A stretch of 64,000 nucleotides of DNA from Sipunculus nudus (Eukaryota > Annelida > Sipuncula > Golfingiida > Sipunculidae): contig CM049316.1 in NCBI GenBank assembly GCA_026874595.1, positions 54,197,676 through 54,261,675 on the forward strand, written 5' to 3'. The translations under genes and the position numbers were made by a program. Positions 1 through 11,216 of this stretch are shown piece after piece. Below the pieces are notes generated by a model. That model was given only the letters and a program-made list of their open reading frames with translations, searched no databases and was not told where the DNA came from. Positions within the stretch are counted from its first letter, which is position 1, and every line of letters begins with the position of its first letter.

Positions 1-182
1 ATTTACAAGTCTCACGGGCCGGCGAGGGCCGGAGAATTGTCGATTTTGCATGCACACCACCAGATTTTTCTGACCATTTTGGTCGCTTTTGGTTCGTCAT
101 TGGAATGCAATTGTTGTCATGATCGCTGAAATTCGATTCCGTCGTAACCTCTGCCAATTTTTCCTGCCGGATTTAAACAAAA

Positions 183-616
183 ATCCGACAGGCACATTCT
201 CATATCACCGACCGGCACACTCTCACATCTAGCGACCGGCACACCCTCACATCTACCGGCCGGCACACCCTCACATCTAGCGACCGGCACACCCTCACAT
301 CTACCGGCCGACACACCCTCACATCTAGCGGCCGGCAGACCCTCACATCTAGCGGCCGGCAGACCCTCACATCTAGCGGCCGGCACACCCTTACATCTAC
401 CGGCCGGCACACCCTCACATCTACCGGCCGGCACACCCTCACATCTAGCGACCGGCACACCCTCACATCTACCGGCCGGCACACCCTCACATCTACCGGC
501 CGACACACCCTCACATCTAGCGGCCGGCAGACCCTCACATCTAGCGGCCGGCAGACCCTCACATCTAGCGGCCGGCACACCCTTACATCTACCGGCCGGC
601 ACACCCTCACATCACC
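183..616. repeat. 24-bp GC-rich minisatellite, about 17 copies
   Basis: Tandem 24-bp unit of the form (A)(C/G)CG(G/A)CCGGCACACCCTCACATCT, edges slightly degenerate. Variants differ at three or four sites (ACCGGCC, AGCGACC and AGCGGCC starts; CAC or CAG; CTCACATCT or CTTACATCT). A five-unit run with the same variant order occurs at about 303-422 and again at 495-614, so the array grew partly by a 192-bp (8-unit) shift. Because 24 is a multiple of 3 and the unit lacks stops, frames stay open on the minus strand (8-residue repeats such as CEGVPAGR). I do not regard this as a gene: several frames are open equally and there is no conserved flanking domain. Confidence 0.93.
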
Positions 617-881
617 CTCACTCCGGCCGGCAAAAGAATCAGTAGATTCGAGGCCGGCTTAAAGTAATCTTTTTGTAATGCATAAAAAGTTACATTTTTT
701 TCTGATTTTCAGTCAACCTCGTGCCACAACAAACTTAACAACATATCTATTTGCCTCTTTGTAACCGTGCACTTCCGTCCTATGTTAATTGAAGACGGCC
801 AGGCGTATGAGAAACGAGGTAATAATTGCTGTTAACCAGGGTAGAGTTGAGCCCGACCAGCGCAGTGTAAAAGTCGTCCTC

Positions 882-1093
882 TTAGAGCTTGGCAGTTGGA
901 GTCAGATAGATGTCCACCAACTCTCTGTTAAATAAAGGCCTGTAAGTCTGATAGTGACTAATGCCTGTCAAAACTTGTCGCAGCTTTCCCCGCACGTATC
1001 TAGCTTCACTCAGGCCTAATCCCAATCCAATTTTCATGGCCGTTTCCATACAACGTAAACATTTCAACGACTGTTCCGGGCCTGATTAGCTCC
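882..1093 (-). CDS. Possible terminal exon, unrecognised product
   Basis: About 65 codons are open on the minus strand after an in-frame TAA near 1093, ending at the TAA at 882-884. The peptide has a balanced, non-repetitive composition (segments METAMKIGLGLGLSEARYV and TGISHYQTYRPLFNREL). A candidate splice acceptor ending CTAATCAG lies just upstream of the GCCCGG at about 1082. I do not recognise a domain. It could be an exon, an old transposon fragment or chance; composition is the only support. Confidence 0.25.
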
Positions 1094-2202
1094 GGTTTTT
1101 GCTCCCCTCATTCACAATCAGTTGCCTGAGAAGTCTGCCGTATCCACTGATGTGAAGGCGACATCAATCGGTGGCGAAACGCCATGTAATCCCATTGTTA
1201 ACACAGGACGTAAAAACCGGAGACTGAAACTCTCCCTAACACCAATCTTATCACCGCCGTCAGACTCACAATGAAGCAAACTGGGAATCATAAGAAAAAA
1301 AAAGAATCTAGTTTTCTACCATTTCTATCCATGAAAAAAATATTTGAGTAAAAATATAAATGAGCCCGCCCATGTGTAGTGCTAACCCTAACAGTCTTTT
1401 GTGGCTTTTCCCGCAATATTACCCGTATATCAATCTACCTCTCAACAAACTTCTTACAATTTTTAACGAACCCTGTTATCAAGAAAAAAGCTTTTGATGG
1501 TCATAGAAGATGCACCAACAATACTACTATATCAGCGCTTTATATCCACGCCTGTGTATTCCCTTATACGGTTCATTTTGAAAAACTGTCAGCTGGTGAA
1601 TATTTTGTAATATAATTTTGCAGATTTACTCTAGATGTCTTGTCTGTTATTATATATACAATAGAGGGTTCATATTGCCTGAGGTTTAGCGGCCATCACC
1701 AAATGGTGAGGCACTATCACTTTGTTTATGAATCATGGACATGTCATCAGTTAATCAATTCAGTAACAAGTTTATAGTGGACCTGGTGATATGGTCAGTT
1801 TGTCATGCCGGTCATGGTACGGCATTCATCAGACGATTCACTGACGATCGAAGCATATAAAACTCTGTATTACACCGGAGTATAGTCCTCAAGATGCCGC
1901 CGTTTGAGGTCATCCCCCGGTACTCTGAGATCAATTTAAGATTCATCTTGATGTGTTTCGGAAAAGATAAAATACAATACAATGAATGATACAAATTATA
2001 ATCAATATTTGAAAATATGAAGTCGCAAAATGTCAATTATATTGTTAATAATATCTAAATTGAGACATACACTTTTCGAAACAAACATAAAATATACAAT
2101 GAGTCGACCTAGCTTGAGAAATCCAGAAGGAAAAAATAATAAAATTTATAATTTAATAAACGTAAACGTTTTGAGGGATAATAAGAAATTGTATAGATAC
2201 CA

Positions 2203-2465
2203 TCATGAAAAAGATTTTAAAATGTTCTGCTGGGGTAATCTACGGTTATCTGCTGAGGTGTCAAAGTTCCATTGACGCCACTTTGTATTACGCATCATAC
2301 TGATTCTTAAGTCCATATACGTACAGAGAACACTATCATTCCCAGCGACATCTATGTCAATCTCCGCTGATCCATGTGAAGTTAGAATGCTCCAGGGGCC
2401 TCCGGAAGACAGCCTGGTCTCCGTGCGTCCTTCAACAGTGAGATCGTAGGTCTGATATCTGTTGC
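2203..2465 (-). CDS. Possible exon, unrecognised product
   Basis: Minus-strand open stretch of about 87 codons directly after a good acceptor-like site (T-run, then GGCAAATTCAG, ending at 2466). The peptide starts NRYQTYDLTVEGRTETR and carries GSAEIDIDVAGNDSV, with alternating polar and hydrophobic residues like a beta-sandwich. No family recognised and no donor site assigned; the frame ends at the stop at 2203. Exon, pseudo-exon or chance are all possible. Confidence 0.3.
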
Positions 2466-3165
2466 CTGAATTTGCCAGAATTACATGTGGAGTCAATGGT
2501 TAAAAAAAAACAAACGGTAAGACGCAAAGAGTTGGGGAGGTCAGGAAGTTCTCTGATATTAACTGTCAGGATACACTTTTGGACTGAGTCGACCTTTCTG
2601 CCTATTCCAGTGCCATCTAGTTAAAATTAAAGGAAATAAATTTATTTTAAAGATTGGTTCTTAATCAAGTGTTTACAGAATAACGAATATTCATTATACG
2701 GGTTACAAATTGTAAACCATAGTTGAATTACTGCTCACAGGTCTTGTGTGTTTGTGTTTCTTCGGTGGGTCCAGGGTAAGCGAGGTGGGTTCATACTTCA
2801 TGCAGATGTTACCTCAGATGATGTTTTAATATAGTCACACGGGGATACTTCAAAGATCTAGAAATCAATGCAATGTAATTAAATTTCTTTCGTTTGAACA
2901 TATATTTCGGTTTCAACTTTTCGGCGGTATAACCTGGGGGAAAAGCTAATTACGCAGATTGAGTTCCATGGCCGATTGGGGAAATCTCCGAGGGGAACAC
3001 ACGTGATTCATCCAGCGTTGTCTCTGTATCTGAGGTAATCAGTGTTTATATTGTTTCTGAATTAGCCGATGGCATGAATAATATACGACCAAGCTAGATG
3101 GTGCATAAATTGGTCAGTCAAATCTCTAAGCAAGGACACTTTCGTGCTGTCCAGCAAAACCTTAG

Positions 3166-3170
<5 letters not shown>

Positions 3171-3221
<51 letters not shown>
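3171..3221. repeat. (TA)n microsatellite
   Basis: Uninterrupted TA dinucleotides next to the dispersed repeat at 3222-3408. Confidence 0.97.
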
Positions 3222-3223
<2 letters not shown>

Positions 3224-3408
3224 TAAGATAAGTGAAAAATCTGACTCACTACCGTCGGTTTGTCTCATCGGCTTATCAGATGACTGAAGTTGGGTGTCCT
3301 TGGGCCATGGCGACATATTCATCACATATCTTTGCATATCATGTTCTGTTGCAAAACAAAGAGCGCTGTGTGACCGCGGAGGAAAGACTGCTTTCCCGCG
3401 AATCATTT
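3222..3408. repeat. Dispersed repeat A, copy 1, bordered by (TA)n
   Basis: Shares diverged but colinear blocks with 10972-11216: near the left end TCATCGGCTTATCAGATGAC versus TCATCGGCTCATGAGATGAC, and near the right end GACCGCGGAGGAAAGAC identical in both, each followed by a TCATTT and AT-rich border. Both copies have long (TA)n immediately on the left. Likely a non-autonomous mobile element that either carries or targets TA repeats. No coding capacity; the open frame through it is completed by (TA)n. Confidence 0.7.
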
Positions 3409-3417
3409 ATATATATA

Positions 3418-3559
3418 TTTTTACGAAAACAAATAATGAGGGGAAAATCCTGGGCCGATCCGGGAGTCGAACCCAGGTCGGTGGCGCACAAGTCCGGCGT
3501 ACCAACCTCTACCAAGCTTTACTAGCGAGACAGTTCGGTCCGCTTTTATGTCACCCCGT

Positions 3560-3563
<4 letters not shown>
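3418..3563 (-). mobile_element. Solo short LTR (about 146 bp), copy C of the LTR family at 63.2-63.7 kb
   Basis: Read on the minus strand it begins TGTTACGGGGTGA at 3563, continues with AAAAGCGGACC, ACTGTCTCGCTAGT and ACGCCGGACTTG, and ends near TTTCGTAAAAA. The same blocks in the same order occur at 63242-63408 and 63546-63689. This copy has a perfect pol III B-box-like GGTTCGACTCC inside (GGGAGTCGAACCC on the plus strand at 3462-3474). No primer binding site follows, so it is best read as a solo LTR; a tRNA-derived SINE head is the alternative. Confidence 0.65.

Positions 3564-3637
<74 letters not shown>
3564..3637. repeat. (TA)n microsatellite
   Basis: About 37 TA units directly abutting the TGTTAC end of the solo LTR. 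Confidence 0.97.
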
Positions 3638-3640
<3 letters not shown>

Positions 3641-5398
3641 GGATAAGTAATAGAATTCTGAAGCTTTCAATTTATATTTTTTTTTAATTAAAAATCATAA
3701 GTAATTTATTGAATTCTTTATATTCCTGCATCAGTATATTCAATTCCAATTACACCGAATCAACATCTGGTATGTCGTGTCCGAAATGTCTTGCATTTAT
3801 AATGAACTACATTTACGATGAGGCTTCCTCGTATATTTGTCTAGAATATGTTTGCCAAATGTAAAACAACGTGTGCCATTTTTATTAACATTTTGATTAT
3901 TCACACAGCAATATTTTGACATGGCATTACCGTAATATGTGGCACAAGTTTACACAACAAAACGTTTAATATGTCGTTTTCATAACCGGTGATGTTACCC
4001 TACTTATAGTACAATATTTTCATATGTATTAATAATAAATAATCATGCAAGTCATGTGTTATTTCCCAGACACTTAGTGTCGCATACATAATACACAACG
4101 TAATTTGATCTACCGTTTCTGCGTGCCATTTTCGTAATATATCACGAAATATATTATGCACTGATAATTTTCTGTATAATTTAAAAAGAAAAACAAAAGA
4201 TAAATAGATAAAAGGAGACGCAAAGTCAAGGGGATCCACATAAACTTTCCCTTCTTTCTGGGTGTTCATTAAACATTCATGCTCGCGTATTATGTGTCTG
4301 CTCCTCGGGTTCACAGTAACAGTTACACTCCTTTTATTTTAGACTGATATCATAGGCAAAACACTTTGGTGGTAACAGGTGGTGTTGTATTCTGATCAAG
4401 TTTGCAATCTTAAATAAATAAAGTGTATATAAATCTGTCCCAGAGGGATGTCAGTGATTCTTTCAGGGACGAATTACCTGAAGGACGTCACTTATTCTTC
4501 CCTGTACCCTCTCTGTTTGTAGCAGTCTTTTGATCCATAGTGGCAGGGCTGTGAGGAAAAAGTTCAATGTAACGTGCAAGGCGTTCAGCAAAAGTTTGCA
4601 TGGGTAAGATAAGAACATCGCACTCAGCCATGAAAATCAACTCCACTGCTGCTTTGTGTTGACTCGTTAATCCTAAAGCCGGCAGCCAATGCATGGAAAT
4701 GGGTGAAATTTCCCGGGTATCGGAGGGAACGCATAGGAATCGCGCAAACGCAATGCCTCTTAATGCTTCCCTTTGCCTTCATTTTGATTCCAAGGATATC
4801 AGTAAAGCATATTACACAAATCAGGTTACAGCAGCGACATTAGAAACTAGGTTAATTTTGTGATATAACCATTGGATATGTCATAAAGCGCTAAAGAGAA
4901 AAGACAGAATTGTATTCCAGTTAGTCACCTTTGTGACCGCTTCTTTGGGACGAAATCGTGTTTATGTCACACGAATGAAAAGCGGAGGTTAGATTGAAAT
5001 TGGGAAAAGGCGGAGCGACATTCTTATTTTTCTTCAGTTTTTCTGTGAGAAAATAAGTGACAGGAAAAAGCGAGTCATGCAGCAGTGCAATTTACATTTA
5101 ATCGGGATTTCATCCTTTATTAAACATTCCATTGGAGTATGCGAGAAAAAGATTGTATAAATTACACCATTTATATACCGTAAAGACGGAATAATGTGTT
5201 TATTGAAATGATAATTAAAATTCACCTGAGTGATGCATTTTATGACATATAGCAACAGGAACTAAGATTGTGTTCAAACAGTTTACACTCTGACTTGTGT
5301 TTCTCTGAGCTATGTTCATTATTTATGGTATCTATTGTATTTTATCTAAGGTATTTATAGTATTTTATGGTATTTATTTATTCATTTATTTTTTTAAT
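3638..5398. other. Non-coding AT-rich stretch
   Basis: No gene or repeat recognised apart from the exon-like stretch at 4488-4778. Confidence 0.6.
4488..4778 (-). CDS. Possible terminal exon, unrecognised
   Basis: About 96 codons are open on the minus strand between TGA stops. The peptide has a well-balanced composition: SDTREISPISMHWLPALGL, then KAAVELIFMAECDVLILP, then QTFAERLARYIELFPHS, and a basic polar tail. The pattern 'sensor D, about 25 residues, then MAECDVLILP' loosely recalls the C-terminal part of some nucleotide-sugar glycosyltransferases, but that is only an impression. Upstream exons were not found, and a pseudogene fragment is equally possible. Confidence 0.3.
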   Translation of the reverse strand, partial: RQREALRGIAFARFLCVPSDTREISPISMHWLPALGLTSQHKAAVELIFMAECDVLILPMQTFAERLARYIELFPHSPATMDQKTATNREGTGKNK

Positions 5399-5640
5399 AT
5401 TTTGTCTTCCTATTTCTTTCTGAATATTAATGGGGAAAACATCAGTGTTTAATTCAAATATAGAAAATGTCTTAACAAAGTGTCTGAGAAACTTAAATTT
5501 CGTCTTAGGATCTACTTATGGGTGGAACAGTTTTGTCTTCCTATTTCCTATGAATATGTAAAAACAAATATCCGTTTAACTTCAAATATGTCTTTACATA
5601 CTGTTTGAGAAACTGAACTCTCGTCTTAGGATTGGTTGAC
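5399..5640. repeat. Two-copy tandem duplication, about 130 bp unit
   Basis: Copy 1 (about 5399-5527) and copy 2 (about 5528-5640) share in order TTTTGTCTTCCTATTTC, GAATAT, a TTTAA(T)TTCAAATAT block, and CTCGTCTTAGGAT or TTCGTCTTAGGAT. They are diverged by substitutions and small indels, so the duplication is old. Confidence 0.8.
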
Positions 5641-5746
5641 ATGTTACCTCTTTTAAGCACTCTGAAATAAGCAATGTAAACGTATGTATGGCATCCGTAT
5701 TAAAAAAAAGACAAATTCCGACGTGAATATATACCAACGTCTTTTT

Positions 5747-5751
<5 letters not shown>

Positions 5752-5829
<78 letters not shown>
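5752..5829. repeat. (TA)n microsatellite
   Basis: About 39 TA units; it explains the Tyr-Ile open frame across the region. Confidence 0.97.
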
Positions 5830-5832
<3 letters not shown>

Positions 5833-8800
5833 CCCGTATTAATCGATTACAAGAGAACGTTACACTAATAACATGAGTTGGATATCGTATATAATTCAAG
5901 GTAATTCCGTGCCGTTTAAGCCTCTGAGGGACTGAACTTTTAAGTATCGACCGGAAAAGTTTTGATTTAGATGCACGTCACGTTCTCCATCTCCTAAATA
6001 TTCAGGAGGATTGCGATAAAATCTAGAACGTTGAAAAGAAGAGCCTTCAGCCTCAGGAAAGAGGTAATATAAAGCATCATACAAAGAAAAAACATGAATT
6101 ATAAAACAAAACAAAAAAAAACACAAAAATACAAAAGATGAATTATAGATTACAATATAAGCAGAGAAAAATATCTAAAACTGAATCAGATATGGACTAT
6201 AGAATATTATACTGAAACAGTTGTAATATATAGCATTTTTCTCCCACTTAGACCTAGACATCAGCATTTTGGGTCAAGTATTAGAATATAAAAAACTGCC
6301 GTAATAAGATTTGTCAGGTTTGCACCTGTATTAGCCAAGCCTTTCAGTGCCATTTTTTGGGAGCACAGTAGAAACAGAGGTGAATTTGGCTGGATCAAGA
6401 TATAAATATACGCAATGATATTGATTCGATCCATCTAATAATGTTAGCATTTTTATAAGCCCATTGTCCTCCACTCAACGCAATTTCATTTAGTAATTTA
6501 TTGAGAATACCAGATAGACAATCGCACAAACAACAAACAATATTTCTCATGGCCATTTCCCAACTGTAAATATTATATATCTATATATCAATAATTCTTC
6601 TCAGACTTCTCGTTTTGAGCCCTCGAGCAATATTGAAATAGTGTAAAAGCACATGTTGCAGAACAGTTTGCAGATTCATTTGTCATATATACAGGTATTC
6701 ATATCAGTAGTAGGAAGTAAATCTATGTTTTTTATCCTGACAAAGAATTAAATGTATCTGCTGATCACCAATCATTTTGTGCATCCAACAAATCAAAGTT
6801 CCATTACGTGATATTCGGACCACGTATCGACGCAAGGCGCTCTATTGACAGATCATCCCTGGATAACCTCCATAGACTTTTTATAAGTAGTTGTAATGAT
6901 ACGGAAGCCCCTTGAATATGTTAGGGGAATTTATGAGCCAAAGCTAATACACTAATGTCATCCTGAGCAAAGTTGGGTGATAAATTACGTCGGTAATGAG
7001 TCTGAGGCTAATACAGTACAGAGCCGTGCATTCGTCTTGTAGAAAGTCAGTGATCGATGCACAGTTGAACCCCTGACCATGACAACGCCCTGTTTAGAGC
7101 GACTTTCTTCTGGTTATAACACCGTACTTACTATATTACCCGATCTTACGTAAGTATGGGCCCGCGCGACTTCGGCCATGTTTGTACTGGATGGGTTCTT
7201 CTTGGGCAGAGTTGACATTGGCCGTATTCATTGTCGCGGTTTTCATAGATGGCGTTTCGACAGACACTTTGCGAAATAATGTGAATATCTCAAGATTTAT
7301 GGAAAATAACCCTCTTAGAACACAACTGACATGTTTCCGACACTTCAAGACCAAAACGGAGATCTCCGAGGCGTTGCCTCTAGGGGGTACAACGTTTTAT
7401 TGCTACTGTCAGTTATGATATAGATGTAATTTTCATTGTGAAATTAGATCTGCTTGATGACTTTGGTGGAGACTCGTTTAGCTGCCTTACACTATATAGT
7501 GCATTGCATTGCAGTTTCCAATTCCTTACATAATTTGTCTGTGAGTTTTGTTTGGTTCTGTTTTATATCCATGTTCTAGTGTCTCTATTAATCCCTTATA
7601 GACGGCTCTATTTCCAAAGACTATCTTTAGTTTTATTACAGAACAATTTTAACTGTTGCTGCACTCCTTGTTCTATACATTTGTACAGCTCGCCTACCCA
7701 TTATGTGCTGCATTCTTACAATACTTAGTAGTCTCATGTCAATATACACAACATACATACGTCTACCGATTATCATAAATAATTCCATAATGAAAATAAA
7801 AATTTCTTGAAGAACTTGTAACAAAATATTCCGCCGTAACAGTTGGATTGCGTAAGATTAAAAGACAGTCTGGACAAATAGTCCAAAAGCAGACTGGATT
7901 GTAAGATAACTGGCAATTCGTAGATGATCACAAACCTTAAACAATACCCATTTTTCTATTTTGCATTTATTATTTACAATAGTCAACCAGAATAAATGCA
8001 ACAGGACAGACAGTCCAAAGCCTCACGAAATGCCATGTACCCGTGTGCTTTTCAATTGTCTTTTGTTGAATATATTATAATATTGATTATTCTGGGTCTC
8101 TTGTATCAGCAACTTAATTCCTTACCCTATATACTGTGGCATGTTCACGGAATATTTATATCATGGATCAACCTGTATGCTTCTATCTTTCATATGGGTC
8201 ACTACATCGTCTGCTTTTTCTTAAAGGAACGAAACCAACCTTAAGCCAGCCAGTAATACTTTGTATTGGAAACGGGGAGTACTAAAAACACCTACAATCT
8301 TACATCTCGGAATTGTATCCAAATCATGTACCAATTTATTTATTGGTTTAATACATTTTCATTTTAAAAATTAAGTACATTCGCTATATTCCCCACCAGA
8401 TGTCAACGCCAGTGGCTATACTTTGAAAGAAGATCGATGTAAACTGACACAAATGACGTCCGTCGGGTTCAGTACCTATTTCTATTTCAACATTTGGTCA
8501 ACTCTTCAGACTTCACTTGAGGACATTCAAAGATTCGAAGTAAATTACAATGGAGGCTAGATTAAGTAAAAAGAACCATTGCTCTAGACTTAGTTAAAAA
8601 ATATTTTCATTCATTTAATTTTCACGGTGTTTTATTTATTTCGCAAAACTGCTTCATATACAGACAATTCCGTGAACCTGAAATATACAACAGGAAGGAA
8701 ACGCAATTTGAAGTTCTGCAATCTCTCGACTGTTGCTCGGTTATCTTGAAAAAAGTGGTAAGACCAAATGGCACACATTAAATATCAGATGCAAATCTGA

Positions 8801-8842
8801 CACTTGTGACTATAAATGTATTAAAAAATTTGGCTTTGGAAA
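5830..8842. other. Non-coding stretch
   Basis: AT-rich sequence without a recognisable gene or repeat. A short plus-strand frame at 7182-7418 begins with a signal-peptide-like segment (LTLAVFIVAVFIDG) but has no other support. Confidence 0.55.
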
Positions 8843-9280
8843 GTGTATGTACTTTATTATAGTCCAAATGACATAACTGGACACATACAGCCTCTGACAC
8901 GGCTTTTACACATGGCGGTATATAACGACAAGATCAAGATGGCAGCTACTGACGTCAGATATGCATTAGGTAAAACACAAAACTCATTAAAACACAAACT
9001 CGGGGGGAGTTTATGCACACTCTACAGAAAGGTCAGTACATTGTTGATATTTTGCACTAAGGGGGACTTAAGAAAGCGCACAATACCATACAATCACAGT
9101 CTTTCTAACTTATTTTTTATTTACAGGCACGAATTCGATAAACAAATCAAAAGAATAACATATTTACTGAAGAATAAGTTATATGCTGAAAGAGAATTTT
9201 ACATGATCAGCAATTTATACGGGAGACAAGGTCCGTACAGGAGGTCCCTTACCAACGGTCCCGCCTTCCTTCAAGAATAA
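8843..9280 (+). CDS. Open frame, possibly a decayed or spliced gene part 1
   Basis: 145 codons open from an ATG. The second half is charged and helical looking (EFDKQIKRITYLLKNKL), faintly like the linker before reverse transcriptase in non-LTR elements, but no catalytic motif is present. A good acceptor (TTTTTTATTTACAG ending at 9126) lies in the middle, so an exon may start there rather than at the ATG. It overlaps in another frame with the stretch at 9207-9542. Function unknown. Confidence 0.25.
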   Translation: MYVLYYSPNDITGHIQPLTRLLHMAVYNDKIKMAATDVRYALGKTQNSLKHKLGGSLCTLYRKVSTLLIFCTKGDLRKRTIPYNHSLSNLFFIYRHEFDKQIKRITYLLKNKLYAEREFYMISNLYGRQGPYRRSLTNGPAFLQE

Positions 9281-9542
9281 ACTTAAGGATGAACAAAATC
9301 CAGATGAATTCCTAAAGGTCTCAACGGGCAAGACCCTTCGTAAAGCAAGAAATCTGTACCTGGCGACATCCACCAATGTTTATCTTTCATTGCCGGTTTA
9401 TATTACTGGCATGTGGGTACCATGGGATGTCATTCCTTTGGAACTAGCCACCAACAATAGGAAAGAATTGAAAATTATAAATAGACCGGTAAATGTAGTT
9501 AGTTTTAAAACCAAGCAGAAACAGGTTAAGTCAACGCCATAA
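9207..9542 (+). CDS. ATG-less open stretch, possible terminal exon or retroelement remnant
   Basis: From the TGA at 9204-9206 the frame is open for 111 codons to a TAA at 9540-9542, with no start codon near the beginning. The peptide is non-repetitive: PDEFLKVSTGKTLRKARNL, then ATSTNVYLSLPVYITGMW, then VPWDVIPLELATNNRKEL, then a Lys-rich tail. Candidate acceptors are CATGATCAG at 9202-9210 or GTCCGTACAG at 9231-9240. Not recognised. The length and composition make it one of the better unexplained coding candidates here. Confidence 0.35.
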   Translation, partial: SAIYTGDKVRTGGPLPTVPPSFKNKLKDEQNPDEFLKVSTGKTLRKARNLYLATSTNVYLSLPVYITGMWVPWDVIPLELATNNRKELKIINRPVNVVSFKTKQKQVKSTP

Positions 9543-10822
9543 TCATACAGATAGAATTCCAGTAAATAGAATATGCTTCCAAGATTCAGGGTATATATAT
9601 ATGATAATAATTTAAATTTATCTTATGCAACAAAATTAACATGACCAGTAATTATACTAAAGTGAGATATCGCACGGACGATATTCATACTCCTCGCCAA
9701 TTAGGTTAAATATATCTAATTTGGCAGAATTTTTATCAGAATTTTATTTAGATAATCCCATGTCTCTAGAATTTTTCAATATTTCACAACTTTTATGGAT
9801 TTATATATTATTTACAGATAATATCTACTGATCCTCCAGTGAAAACAGCCTCTAAAATTCCTTCGTCTGCTCTATTTATTGTTTAAACTAGAACAATGCT
9901 GTGACAGAATGATGATTTGACTTCAACGCTCGTCATAAGGGTCCACCAGCCACACAGGGCAATAATCCAATTTCATGGACGGCAGTAACGTGATTATACT
10001 TGTTTCCGCTATTCACCCCCAGCATGCCATACACGATGTTGACATGTCACGTGAAACACGTGTGAGCAATGACCAGTCTGTAGAGATAAATGTCTGCCTG
10101 CATTATAGAGACGTCTTTCGAAAGCGGCACACCAAGAAAAGGAGTTATTTTTGTTAAAGTAAAGCAACAGGGGTTGATACAGGATTTAGGATCACCCGTT
10201 CCTGAAAAGATCGGGGTCCATTCCGCCCAAAATGGTCTGAAAGCCTTAAAAATGGTTGCGGCGACTCAAAAAAGTAGGGGTCTAAACCTCCTGCCCCATC
10301 TCCCTCCATCACCCCAAACCAACCCCTCGGATCCGCTTCTGGTCAATCATATTTCGAAATGTTCGTACAGGAAATTTTAAGTCATGAAGTTTGAGATCAC
10401 TCTACCGCTTTTCCTATTATCTCGGCCTTTTAGTGGTTTTCGATGGACTAATAATACCTGGAAAATAATACCAAAAAAGATACCTCGGAATTACCCAAAC
10501 TACTGTTACCCAATTACCCAAATTACTGTTTAACTTTTTTAAACTTTAGAACTTATTACAGACAAGGTGGAATAAAAATGACGACGTATCAATGTGTTTA
10601 ATCAGAACTACAGGGGCAGTAAACCTTTGCCTAATTAAAAAGTTCAACTGTTTTGGCACTAGGCACAGTCCCCAAGATGAACCTGTGTAGGACCTCTTTT
10701 AAAAATGCCCGTATCCGGACAGACCATATGCATTAGTATCCGTTACCGCAAATATCAGTGAACATCTTAGAATCGGCGGTAATGGCCTAATGGTTATCCA
10801 AGGTAACAGGTAATTTACCTCG

Positions 10823-10824
<2 letters not shown>
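9543..10824. other. Non-coding stretch
   Basis: No gene recognised. A 96-codon frame at 10090-10380 has low-complexity Pro/Leu content and no support. Confidence 0.55.
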
Positions 10825-10886
<62 letters not shown>

Positions 10887-10933
10887 TTACAAGAAAATGT
10901 TCAGTTTCTAACTGTTCAGCACTATATACTTCA

Positions 10934-10971
<38 letters not shown>
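10825..10971. repeat. Two (TA)n tracts separated by about 55 bp
   Basis: TA runs at about 10825-10880 and 10935-10971, immediately left of dispersed repeat A copy 2. Confidence 0.95.
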
Positions 10972-10973
<2 letters not shown>

Positions 10974-11216
10974 TAAGGTATGTGATGGATCTGAGTCACT
11001 TCCACTTGTTTCGCCTCATCGGCTCATGAGATGACTGGAATTCAACTGCTGCGGTGTCTTTTTCGGAACGTTTATTCGGCAAGTTCTGTTTTGAGCTTAG
11101 GATTGCCAGTTTCTCGGCAGATCCATCGCATACCTTATTATTATCATGATCTGTTACTAAATATGTAGCTTGTGAGACCGCGGAGGAAAGACAGCATCTT
11201 CATTGATCATTTCTAC
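10972..11216. repeat. Dispersed repeat A, copy 2
   Basis: Colinear with 3222-3408 at both ends (see that entry); the middle is about 60 bp longer and not alignable by eye. It is followed by AT- and TG-rich simple sequence (ATATATGTATATGTATG) at 11217-11260. Confidence 0.65.

Larger units (their letters stand above)
617..3170. other. Non-coding stretch with two weak exon candidates
   Basis: AT-rich sequence with no recognisable gene. It contains the two unrecognised minus-strand open stretches listed separately (882-1093 and 2203-2465). Nothing else with codon structure, RNA fold or repeat character was seen. Confidence 0.6.

Noticed and set aside
117-610. 161- and 136-codon overlapping minus-strand frames encoding 8-residue repeats
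   Set aside because: Artefact of a 24-bp minisatellite without stop codons; two frames of the same strand are equally open and there is no flanking domain.
3418-3563. tRNA gene on the minus strand because of the perfect GGTTCGACTCC
   Set aside because: No matching acceptor stem or anticodon arm can be drawn, and the whole segment matches LTR copies at 63.2-63.7 kb.
3170-5899. Open frames made of Tyr-Ile repeats
   Set aside because: Translations of (TA)n microsatellites.
7182-7418. Small secreted peptide with signal-like N-terminus
   Set aside because: The hydrophobic stretch is the only support, the antisense frame is equally open, and no precursor cleavage pattern is present.
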